DNA of 5,419 bases. Source: SW-9-67-25 sp964471665. GTDB taxonomy: Archaea > Halobacteriota > Halobacteria > Halobacteriales > Haloarculaceae. Location of the stretch: the NCBI GenBank assembly GCA_964471665.1, contig CAYYHG010000178.1, positions 1 through 5,419 on the forward strand, read 5' to 3'. The translations under genes were made by a program, and so were the position numbers. Below, piece after piece: positions 1-5,379 of this stretch (its first letter is position 1; every line of letters starts with the position of its first letter). Below the pieces are notes generated by a model. It did not search any database and was not told the origin of the DNA. It saw only the letters and a list, made by a program, of their open reading frames with translations.

Positions 1-388
1 AGATGACGCGGTTCTGGAGGTAGTCGAGGTGTTTCGCGTTGTATACGATCTTCACCTCGTCCGTCGCAGCCGACCCGATGCAGGTCAGGCGGACGTTCTT
101 GTCTTCGACTTCCTCGTCCGAGAGGATCTGCTGCATGTCCATGTCGATCTCGCCGTCGAGGACAATCGCGGCACAGTTCGCACAGGCGCCCGCGCGACAC
201 GAGAACGGCCAGTCGTAACCCTGGGCCTCGGCTGCTTCGAGGATGTACTCGCCCTGGTTGACCTCGAGGGTGCCGTAATCCTCGTCGTCGAGGCCTGCGT
301 CGGCCGCTTTCTCGAAGGTCTCGTCGTCGTACATATCCCATCCCTGATCGTCTACGACTTCGTAGTTGAGGTACTCAACTGATGGCAT
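1..388 (-). CDS. fer: Haloarchaeal [2Fe-2S] ferredoxin (stop codon cut by window edge)
   Basis: Plant-type [2Fe-2S] ferredoxin of the haloarchaeal kind. Translation from the ATG at 388 gives 129 residues ending NRVI; base 1 is the first base of the stop, so the protein is complete. The cluster ligands are visible: C64, C69 and C72 in SCRAGACANC, and C103 in LTCIG. Residues about 10-40 form the acidic insertion (DDQGWDMYDDETFEKAADAG) that sets haloarchaeal ferredoxins apart from plant ones and serves solubility in high salt. Known role of the family: soluble cytoplasmic one-electron carrier, accepting electrons from pyruvate and 2-oxoglutarate:ferredoxin oxidoreductases and feeding reductive enzymes. 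K119 matches the lysine (Lys118 of the mature protein) reported as N-acetylated in Halobacterium ferredoxin, from memory. The start is set by family length (128 residues without Met) and by a TATA-like box about 28 bases upstream. The gene is divergent from hisA. Confidence 0.97.
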   Translation of the reverse strand, partial: MPSVEYLNYEVVDDQGWDMYDDETFEKAADAGLDDEDYGTLEVNQGEYILEAAEAQGYDWPFSCRAGACANCAAIVLDGEIDMDMQQILSDEEVEDKNVRLTCIGSAATDEVKIVYNAKHLDYLQNRVI

Positions 389-413
389 CACCCTGGTGTT
401 CACACCGCTCCCG

Positions 414-419
414 GTTAGA
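414..419 (-). promoter_or_regulatory. Weak TATA-like box of fer
   Basis: On the minus strand TCTAAC lies 26-31 bases before the fer ATG, the spacing expected for a leaderless haloarchaeal transcript. The match to the usual haloarchaeal TATA box is weak, so this rests mainly on position. Confidence 0.35.
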
Positions 420-550
420 CTTTGCTGTTTGTCCGCTCCGTTCGAGGGGGGTCACAGCTCTACCGGCCCTGTTCTCAGAACCGGATAGTGTTCAGCCGGC
501 AGTCGTGTGGTTGCCCTGCCTCGTCCTCGATACTGGTGATCGAACGCCAG

Positions 551-591
551 TTCTCCTCTCCTCTCCTCTCCTCTCCTCTCCTCTCCTCTCC
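551..591. repeat. CTCTC pentanucleotide tandem repeat (pure pyrimidine tract)
   Basis: Bases 552-590 are TCTC followed by seven perfect copies of CTCTC, about 7.8 units of a 5-base repeat. The all-pyrimidine run extends from 551 to 591. It is intergenic, ending 96 bases before the hisA ATG and starting 163 bases beyond the fer ATG. The unit reads the same in both directions, so the tract is also a mirror repeat. Because the unit is not a multiple of three and lies outside genes, slippage would change promoter spacing, not a protein. Repeats of this kind are known contingency loci in bacteria; a role here is inference. Confidence 0.95.
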
Positions 592-627
592 GGTGTGTGG
601 TGTCTGTCCTGTCGTCTCGGTTGTGCG

Positions 628-648
628 TTCGTCGAGGCGGTCGACGAA
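628..648. repeat. Inverted repeat upstream of hisA promoter
   Basis: Perfect 8-base arms, TTCGTCGA (628-635) and TCGACGAA (641-648), are separated by GGCGG. The site lies 39-59 bases before the hisA ATG, just upstream of where a TATA box is expected for a leaderless start. That fits an operator or activator site. TCGA-rich words are common in haloarchaeal DNA, so chance cannot be excluded. Confidence 0.4.
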
Positions 649-686
649 TCACCAGACTTTCCACCTGTCCCGACAGACCCCCGCAC

Positions 687-1412
687 ATGTTCAGCGAATT
701 CGAGGTTGTCCCCGCAGTCGACATGCAGGACGGTGAGGTCGTCCAGCTGGTCGGCGGCGAGCGCGGTTCCGGACGGGCCTATGGCGCCCCCGTTCGAGCG
801 GCCCGGCGATGGGTCGAAGGTGGGGCAGAGACGCTGCACCTGGTAGATCTGGACGGCGCGTTCGAGGGGGACCGCGTCAACGCCGACGCCATCGACGCGG
901 TGCTCGACGCCGTGGACGTGGACGTACAACTGGGGGGTGGCATCCGGACGGCCGCCGGCGCAGTCGACCTGCTGGAGCGGGGCGTCGACCGGGTGATTCT
1001 CGGCACTGCCGCCGTCGAGAATCCCGACATCGTCGCCACGATCAGCGACGAGCATCCGGGGAGTGTGATGGTCAGCCTGGACGCGAAGGACGGCGAGGTC
1101 GTCGTCTCCGGGTGGACCGAGACCACGGGACTCGACCCCGCCGAGGCCGCGGCTCGCTACGAACGTCTGGGAGCGGGCGGGATCCTCTTCACCGACGTCG
1201 ACGTGGAGGGACAACTCGAGGGCGTCCGGACCGGCCCAGTTCGCCGGGTCGTCGACGCTGTCGACGTGCCCGTCGTCGCGAGCGGTGGCGTGGCGACCGT
1301 CGCGGACATTCGGGATCTGAAACGGACTGGCGCGGCGGCTGTCGTGGTCGGGAGCGCGCTCTACGAGGGCGAGTTCACGCTCGGGGCGGCCAAGCGAGCC
1401 GTCGACGGGTGA
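687..1412 (+). CDS. hisA: HisA, ProFAR isomerase (histidine biosynthesis)
   Basis: 1-(5-phosphoribosyl)-5-[(5-phosphoribosylamino)methylideneamino]imidazole-4-carboxamide isomerase, the Amadori rearrangement step of histidine synthesis, in the cytoplasm. The 241-residue length fits a single (beta/alpha)8 barrel. Visible signatures: catalytic Asp D12 in VPAVDMQDG, the second catalytic Asp D132 in VSLDAKDG, and T169 in FTDVD at the start of a later strand. Phosphate-binding turns appear in both half-barrels: GGGIR 83-87 and GTAAV 106-110, then ASGGV 198-202 and GSAL 222-225. The start at 687 places D12 at the family position. An in-frame GTG at 597 would add 30 residues (rich in Arg and Ser) with no place in the fold. 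The PRAI (TrpF) and HisF homologues are less likely given the N-terminal PAVDMQDG and SLDAKDG motifs. No other his gene lies in the window, in keeping with the scattered his genes of haloarchaea. Confidence 0.96.
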   Translation: MFSEFEVVPAVDMQDGEVVQLVGGERGSGRAYGAPVRAARRWVEGGAETLHLVDLDGAFEGDRVNADAIDAVLDAVDVDVQLGGGIRTAAGAVDLLERGVDRVILGTAAVENPDIVATISDEHPGSVMVSLDAKDGEVVVSGWTETTGLDPAEAAARYERLGAGGILFTDVDVEGQLEGVRTGPVRRVVDAVDVPVVASGGVATVADIRDLKRTGAAAVVVGSALYEGEFTLGAAKRAVDG

Positions 1413-1448
1413 TTTGCGACTCAGGGAGGAGAGACCCGAGCGCGGAGA

Positions 1449-2147
1449 TTACCCCGTATATCCGCAGACGCCGGATCGTGGCGAGTTCACCACCGGCAGG
1501 AACCGTGGGCGTTCACAGTCGTGGTCGTCGGCACACGCTTGACAGTACAATGCGTCAGGGCCAGGACTCATCAGACACCCTTGGCAAATCTGGTCGGCTG
1601 GTTCTCCGCAGGACGTACACTCCCGGTTGGGTTGCTCGTTTCGAGTCAGAAGCAACAGCCCTTCATTGCCTGTTGAGAGGTCTTCCTCGCTGTCCGAGTC
1701 GAGCGTCGACAGCGCCCAACTCCCTGTTTCGACGACCGAGAGGGTGAGACGCGTACTCGATCCCCAGTCGTAGACGTAGGAAGCCTCCTCGACGGTGTGG
1801 CGGTCCAGCACTGCTCCCAGCGAGACATCCATTGATCGGCCTCGTTGCGGTTCTGATCCGAGCACGCCCGGATTATCGTTGCTGTAGTCGACGCCTCCGA
1901 TCTGAAAGCTGCTGAGATGGTGACAACACTCGACCCAAAAGTCCCGCAGGAACGCATCCAGCGTCGCCAGAGTTGTCTCCCGGTCAACGAGGGTATGTAT
2001 CCAGTAGTCGTCCCGATGAGTGCCACTGATCCGGAGGACAATAGCATTAGTCCCGCCCTCCGATGCCGGGAGGCAAGACCGGAGATGGCGGTTCATCCCG
2101 CGTTTCGTGTACGTTTCCCCGCAGAGGTAGCACTGGCCATCGGTCAT
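1449..2147 (-). CDS. pRiA4b ORF-3-like domain protein with terminal Cys/His clusters
   Basis: 232 residues from the ATG at 2147, in three parts. (1) Residues 6-25 carry C6-x2-C9-x11-H21-x3-C25, a short zinc-finger-like motif. (2) Residues about 34-140 resemble the Plasmid pRiA4b ORF-3-like family: an early strand, a helix with TLATLDAFLRDFW, then CCHHLSSFQIGGVDY, and later SYVYDWGSSTRLTLSVVE, the family's Y-x-YD-x-G-s element. (3) Residues 177-211 hold C177-x2-C180-x7-C188-x2-C191-x10-C202-x2-C205-x3-H209-x-C211, a cross-brace-like zinc cluster, followed by a tail ending NSPRSGVCGYTG. The biochemical role of the family is unknown to me, so I name no function; nucleic-acid or protein binding through the zinc clusters is inference. 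An ATG at 2192 is in frame, but 2147 is preferred because ATATTA sits about 27 bases before it. G+C is about 55-57% in two sampled 60-base lines, against 70% in one from the hydrolase gene, hinting at a different history. It converges on hisA, 36 bases apart. Confidence 0.85.
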   Translation of the reverse strand: MTDGQCYLCGETYTKRGMNRHLRSCLPASEGGTNAIVLRISGTHRDDYWIHTLVDRETTLATLDAFLRDFWVECCHHLSSFQIGGVDYSNDNPGVLGSEPQRGRSMDVSLGAVLDRHTVEEASYVYDWGSSTRLTLSVVETGSWALSTLDSDSEEDLSTGNEGLLLLTRNEQPNRECTSCGEPADQICQGCLMSPGPDALYCQACADDHDCERPRFLPVVNSPRSGVCGYTG

Positions 2148-2170
2148 ATCGTTCCATTCATCGTACGCAC

Positions 2171-2176
2171 TAATAT
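2171..2176 (-). promoter_or_regulatory. TATA box of the pRiA4b-like gene
   Basis: On the minus strand ATATTA is centred about 27 bases upstream of the ATG at 2147, the normal distance from TATA box to transcription start in haloarchaea. This implies a leaderless transcript and is the main reason for choosing that start over the one at 2192, which would lie upstream of the box. A second AT-rich element, CTATAC (2198-2203, minus strand), lies further out and does not line up with a start codon. Confidence 0.6.
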
Positions 2177-2242
2177 GTCGGTCGCCTCGCACCGACGTAT
2201 AGTCTTCTCAGTCAGCACATCCGGTACTGATTGGCGCAGTGA

Positions 2243-3625
2243 TCAGTCCCGGTCGCCTGCCCCGACGGCGGCCTCGCCGACGGGATCGTGGCCCTCGATG
2301 CGTTCCTGGCCGTCCATGTACGGACGGAGGACCTCCGGGACGGTGACCGTACCGTCGTCGTTCTGGTAGTACTCGAGAATCGCAACCACCACGCGGGGCA
2401 GCGCTACCCCGGAGGCGTTGAGGGTGTGGAGATACTCCGCGGACTCGTGGCGTTCCGGTCGGTACCGGAGGCCGGCCCGGCGGGCCTGGAACTCCTCGAA
2501 GTTCGAGGCACTGGAGACCTCCAGCCAGCGGCCGCCGACCTCGGGACCGTCCGGCATATCGTCGGCCGGCGCCCACACCTCGATGTCGTACTTTTTGGCC
2601 TGGGCGAAGCCCATATCGCCGGTACACATGTGCAGTACGCGGTATGGCAACCCGAGTCGCTCGAGAACCTCGGCAGCCTCCTCGACGAGCGTCTGCAGGC
2701 GGTCGTAGCTCTCGCCGGGCCGGACGAAGTTGACCAGCTCGACCTTGTTGAACTGGTGGACCCGCACGTACCCGCGGGTCTCGGTGCCGTGTTCGCCGGC
2801 CTCGCGACGGAAGTTCGGCGAGACGGCGACGTGCTTGAGGGGGAGATCGTCGTCCAGCAGGATCTCGTCGCGGTACATGTTCGTGACGGGGACCTCCGCG
2901 GTCGGCAACAGCCAGAGGTCGTCGTCGTCGTAGGGTTCGTCGTTGCGGTCGCCGATCCGGTAGGCGTCCTCGACGAACTTCGGGAACTGGCCGGCCCCCT
3001 CCATCGACCGGGAGTTGACCGGCAGCGGCGGGAATACGTCGGTGTAGCCCTGTTCGCGGTGGATGTCGAGCATGAACTGGACCAGAGCGTACTCCAGGCG
3101 TGCGCCGTCACCCTTGAGGAACTGGAACCCCCCGCCAGTCACCTTCGCACCGCGCTCGAAATCGACGACCTCGAGCGTCTCGCCCAGGTCGTAGTGGGGC
3201 ACCACGGGATCTGGCAGCGTCCGCCGGTCCTCGAATCCCCAGCGGCGGTTCTCGACGTTGTCGCTCTCGTCTTCGCCGACCGGAACGGTCTCGTGTGGGA
3301 GGTTCGGCACGCGGAGGAGCCGCTCTTCGAGTTCGCTCTCCAGTTCGTCTGCGCGGTCCTCGATTTCCTGGAGTTCGGTCTTCAACTCCTGAGAGCGCTC
3401 GATGACTTCCTGGGCCGTCTGGTCGTCGCCCTCCCGTTTGAGTTCGCCGATGCGCTCGCTGACCTCGTTGCGTTCGTGGCGCAGTCGGTCTCCCTCTGCC
3501 TTGAGTTCGCGCCACTCGGCGTCGATATCGAGGATTTCGTCCAACTCGACTCCCTCGACCCCCTTGTGTTCGATCGCCTCCCGGACCGCGCCGGGATGCT
3601 CGCGGACGAACTGCCTCGACAACAT
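2243..3625 (-). CDS. serS: Seryl-tRNA synthetase
   Basis: Charges tRNA-Ser with serine using ATP; cytoplasmic class II synthetase. The 460 residues follow the common (not methanogen-type) SerRS plan. Residues about 1-105 form the tRNA-binding arm, with a long heptad-like, charged coiled coil at about 35-104 (LKAEGDRLRHERNEVSERIG, ELKTELQEIEDRADELESEL). The catalytic domain follows: the serine-site loop PTAEVPVTN (241-249), motif 2 FRREAGEHG (272-280) continuing to RGYVRVHQFNKVE, then GRWLEVSSASNFEEFQARR (365-383), and motif 3 TLNASGVALPRVVVAILEYYQ (401-421) with R411. Motif 3 reads NASGVALPR where bacterial enzymes usually have NGSGLAVGR, a moderate divergence. The last 17 residues or so (EGHDPVGEAAVGAGDRD) are a short low-complexity tail. 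The ATG at 3625 gives the usual N terminus MLSRQFVREHP; the frame stays open far upstream, but only antisense to the divergent hydrolase gene. Confidence 0.97.
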   Translation of the reverse strand: MLSRQFVREHPGAVREAIEHKGVEGVELDEILDIDAEWRELKAEGDRLRHERNEVSERIGELKREGDDQTAQEVIERSQELKTELQEIEDRADELESELEERLLRVPNLPHETVPVGEDESDNVENRRWGFEDRRTLPDPVVPHYDLGETLEVVDFERGAKVTGGGFQFLKGDGARLEYALVQFMLDIHREQGYTDVFPPLPVNSRSMEGAGQFPKFVEDAYRIGDRNDEPYDDDDLWLLPTAEVPVTNMYRDEILLDDDLPLKHVAVSPNFRREAGEHGTETRGYVRVHQFNKVELVNFVRPGESYDRLQTLVEEAAEVLERLGLPYRVLHMCTGDMGFAQAKKYDIEVWAPADDMPDGPEVGGRWLEVSSASNFEEFQARRAGLRYRPERHESAEYLHTLNASGVALPRVVVAILEYYQNDDGTVTVPEVLRPYMDGQERIEGHDPVGEAAVGAGDRD

Positions 3626-3647
3626 GTCACCTGGTTCACGGTGGTGT

Positions 3648-3654
3648 GGCAAAA
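3648..3654 (-). promoter_or_regulatory. Probable core promoter element of serS
   Basis: On the minus strand TTTTGCC starts 29 bases before the serS ATG. It is the most AT-rich segment upstream and sits at TATA-box distance for a leaderless transcript. It is not a consensus TATA box. The same heptamer stands at the same distance before the divergent hydrolase gene. Confidence 0.45.
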
Positions 3655-3683
3655 CCGTGTCGCTCTGGAGTCGCGAGTAACGC

Positions 3684-3690
3684 TTTTGCC
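3684..3690 (+). promoter_or_regulatory. Probable core promoter element of the MBL hydrolase gene
   Basis: TTTTGCC starts 29 bases before the ATG at 3713, matching the position and sequence of the element in front of serS on the other strand. It could be the TATA-like box itself or a shared regulator site overlapping it. Confidence 0.45.
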
Positions 3691-3712
3691 CTGGCGCGAC
3701 CGGAGTCCGAAC

Positions 3713-4642
3713 ATGGCAACGGGCGACCTCCACGAGGCGACTGTCGGGGATAGCACCGACGTCTACTACGTCGATACGGGGCTGTACGGCATCCCCGAGT
3801 TCAACTCCGTCTACATCCTCGACACCGACCGACCGGCGCTCGTCGAGACCGGAATCGGCACGGAAACCGATCTCGTTCTCGACGCGCTGGCCGAACTCGG
3901 GATCGAACCCGCCGACCTGTCGTACATCCTCCTCACGCACGTGCACCTCGACCACGCCGGCGGAGCTGGCTCTCTCGCCGCGGTGTGTCCCGAGGCCACA
4001 GTGTGTGTCCACGAGGTCGGCGCGCGCCACATCGTCGATCCGGACCGTCTCTGGCAGGGAACGAAAGCCGTCGTCGGCGACCAGATCCAGTACTACGCCG
4101 AGCCGGAGCCGGTACCCGGGGCGCGGGTCACCGAACTCGAAGACGGAGACGGGATCGACCTCGGCGACCGGACACTGGAGGTCCACCACGCGCCGGGCCA
4201 CGCTCCCCACCAGGTCGTCTTCTACGACCCGGTCTCCGACGGCGTCTTCACCGCCGACGCTGCCGGCAACTACACGTCTGGCCTCGACGAACTGCACCTC
4301 GAAACCGCCCCACCGGACTTCGACCTGGAACTGTGTCTCGACACCATCGAGTCGATCCGGGCGATGGATCCCGGGACGTTGTACTACAGCCACGCCGGTG
4401 CCCACGCCGCCGACGGCCTCCTCGAGAGGTACGCCACCGTCCTCGAAGACCGCGTCGAGGAGGTCGAACGCGTCCGCGCGGAACTGGACGACGACGACGC
4501 TGTCCTCGAACACTTCCTCCAGCAGACCGGCACGGCGGCCTGGCGCGACGAAGTGGAGGCGTGGGGGCGTGAAAAGACGCGCGCGAAAGTCTCGCTGAAC
4601 ATCCGTGGCGTCCTTCGGTATCTCGCCGACCGGGAACACTGA
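3713..4642 (+). CDS. Metallo-beta-lactamase-fold hydrolase
   Basis: 309 residues with a complete two-metal MBL site: H76, H78, D80 and H81 in THVHLDHAGG, H163 in APGHAPHQ, D182 in FTADAAG, and H227 in YYSHAGA. The N-terminal beta strands (FNSVYILDTDRPALVETG) match the glyoxalase II-like branch of the fold. The segment VHEVGARHIVDPDRLW with the following YYAEPEPVP resembles archaeal hydrolases of the Sulfolobus ST1585 type, from memory of that group. Residues about 230-309 are a helical, acidic C-terminal extension (ERYATVLEDRVEEVERVRAEL). There is no signal peptide or membrane segment, so it is probably cytoplasmic. The substrate cannot be read from the sequence: thioester (glyoxalase II-like) or lactone hydrolysis are both possible. 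RNase-type beta-CASP features are not seen. The ATG at 3713 puts the first strand at the normal distance from the HxHxDH motif. Divergent from serS with an 87-base spacer. Confidence 0.9.
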   Translation: MATGDLHEATVGDSTDVYYVDTGLYGIPEFNSVYILDTDRPALVETGIGTETDLVLDALAELGIEPADLSYILLTHVHLDHAGGAGSLAAVCPEATVCVHEVGARHIVDPDRLWQGTKAVVGDQIQYYAEPEPVPGARVTELEDGDGIDLGDRTLEVHHAPGHAPHQVVFYDPVSDGVFTADAAGNYTSGLDELHLETAPPDFDLELCLDTIESIRAMDPGTLYYSHAGAHAADGLLERYATVLEDRVEEVERVRAELDDDDAVLEHFLQQTGTAAWRDEVEAWGREKTRAKVSLNIRGVLRYLADREH

Positions 4643-4779
4643 AAAATTTCGGAACCCCCGGGTGCCGACTATCTCTACGCCGTTATACCCGGCAGTATGC
4701 CGAAGGATAGCCCATATAAGCGTGGGGTACGTATATTAGCTCGACACCGGCCTCGGAGGACGGCCTACACCACCAAAAT
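4643..4779 (+). promoter_or_regulatory. Intergenic control region with stacked TATA-like boxes
   Basis: 137 bases between the hydrolase stop and the next ATG. AT-rich boxes stand out: GTTATAC (4682-4688), CATATAAG (4713-4720) and GTATATTA (4731-4738). From the last, transcription would start near 4762 and leave a leader of about 18 bases. From CATATAAG the leader would be about 37 bases and would include GGAGG at 4755-4759, but that lies about 20 bases before the ATG, too far for a normal Shine-Dalgarno. A small perfect dyad, CGGCAgtaTGCCG, is at 4690-4702. The position 27 bases before the ATG is GC-rich, so this gene is probably not leaderless, unlike the others here. Confidence 0.5.
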
Positions 4780-5379
4780 ATGACCAGCCGCGTATACAGA
4801 TTACACTCGACACTGGAACTGCCCCTCGAGGACGTCTACGACTTCTTCGAGGATCCGGATCTGCCACCGGAGGTCGCGGATGTCGACATCACGCGACGGA
4901 ACAACACGCTCATCATCAGCGCCGAGCCGGAGGACGACAGCATCAGCAAGTACACGCCCACGGCCCAGCTCAAGGCCAGTGTCACCGAGAACCGCGTCTA
5001 CGAGGAGGAACCCGAGGACGGGCCCGGTGGTCCGCCCGCCGGCGCGGCGAGTACCGGGGGCTCGCCACAGTGGGGCACCTTCCAGGAGGAGGTCGAACCC
5101 CCCGAGTCGGAACTCGTCGAGTACGCCTGCTTCAAAGGAGACCGCGAAACTGTCCTCCAGAACACCGCTCTCCAGTACCCGATGTTCGAGGTCCTCTGTA
5201 CGGTCGCCACCCTGGCCGAGAAGGGAACGCTCACTGCTGTCGCGGCCGCCGACGAGGACCTCAAGGCAGTCCGCATCGTCGACGGCGAACGACGCCCCGC
5301 GTCGCTCACGGTCACCGAAGACCCCGGCGACGAGGACGAAGAGAACGGCGTGAACTGGCGGGACAACGAGTTCATCTAG
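4780..5379 (+). CDS. Uncharacterised acidic two-domain haloarchaeal protein
   Basis: 199 residues, not recognised with certainty; it reads like one of the conserved haloarchaea-only DUF families. Residues 1-75 look like a compact alpha/beta unit: strand YRLHSTLELP, helix LEDVYDFFED, strands DVDITRRNNTLIISAEPE and TAQLKASVTENRVYEE. Residues about 76-100 are a Gly/Pro/Ser-rich linker (GPGGPPAGAASTGGSP). Residues about 111-172 form a second unit: ELVEYACFKGDRETVLQNTA, the helical YPMFEVLCTVATLAEKG, then strands TLTAVAAADEDLKAVRIVDG. The tail 180-199 is very acidic (EDPGDEDEENG) and ends NWRDNEFI. C117 and C140 are the only cysteines. There is no signal peptide or membrane span. The ATG at 4780 is the first in frame after the TATA-like boxes and begins the well-structured N-terminal strand. 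Strong GNC codon bias, with an antisense frame open as well, supports a real coding gene. Its own promoter region suggests separate regulation from the upstream hydrolase. Confidence 0.85.
   Translation: MTSRVYRLHSTLELPLEDVYDFFEDPDLPPEVADVDITRRNNTLIISAEPEDDSISKYTPTAQLKASVTENRVYEEEPEDGPGGPPAGAASTGGSPQWGTFQEEVEPPESELVEYACFKGDRETVLQNTALQYPMFEVLCTVATLAEKGTLTAVAAADEDLKAVRIVDGERRPASLTVTEDPGDEDEENGVNWRDNEFI

Larger units (their letters stand above)
389..686. other. fer/hisA divergent intergenic region, no believable gene
   Basis: This 298-base spacer separates two genes pointing away from each other. I see no gene in it: the open frames that cross it are repeat-encoded or run antisense into hisA. 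It contains a pentanucleotide tract (551-591) and four short dyads: GGTGTtcACACC at 395-406, GTTCTcAGAAC at 471-481, an 8-base-arm inverted repeat at 628-648, and CTGTCccGACAG at 665-676. The length is generous for two leaderless promoters, which need roughly 40-60 bases each, so regulatory sites are plausible but unproven. Confidence 0.6.

Noticed and set aside
551..591. CRISPR-like repeat array
   Set aside because: The unit is 5 bases with no spacers; it is a simple tandem repeat.
597..686. Upstream in-frame GTG that would lengthen HisA by 30 residues
   Set aside because: The added residues are Arg/Ser-rich and resemble nothing in the barrel; the ATG at 687 puts the catalytic Asp at the normal position near residue 10.
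382..846. Open frames on both strands that translate the CTCTC repeat into SSPLL or RGEER repeats
   Set aside because: The repetitive peptides are simply the pentanucleotide read in different frames; the frames run into hisA, and none has a recognisable domain or a fitting start signal.
492..1214. 240-codon minus-strand frame over hisA
   Set aside because: It is a shadow of hisA on the opposite strand with no recognisable motifs; hisA itself has full family signatures.
1413..1448. Terminator between the convergent hisA and pRiA4b-like genes
   Set aside because: No T-run or stable hairpin is visible on either strand in the 36 bases.
2148..2192. Earlier ATG at 2192 for the pRiA4b-like gene
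   Set aside because: It lies upstream of the TATA box that is correctly spaced for the ATG at 2147, and the added 15 residues carry no part of the zinc motif.
2243..4639. 798-codon open frame that would fuse serS to an N-terminal extension
   Set aside because: The extra N-terminal part is antisense to the hydrolase gene. Open antisense frames are expected from GNC-rich haloarchaeal codons, and SerRS starts normally at 3625.
2288..4642. 784-codon open frame upstream of and in frame with the hydrolase
   Set aside because: Its first part is the complement of serS; the hydrolase has its own ATG and promoter-like box at 3713.
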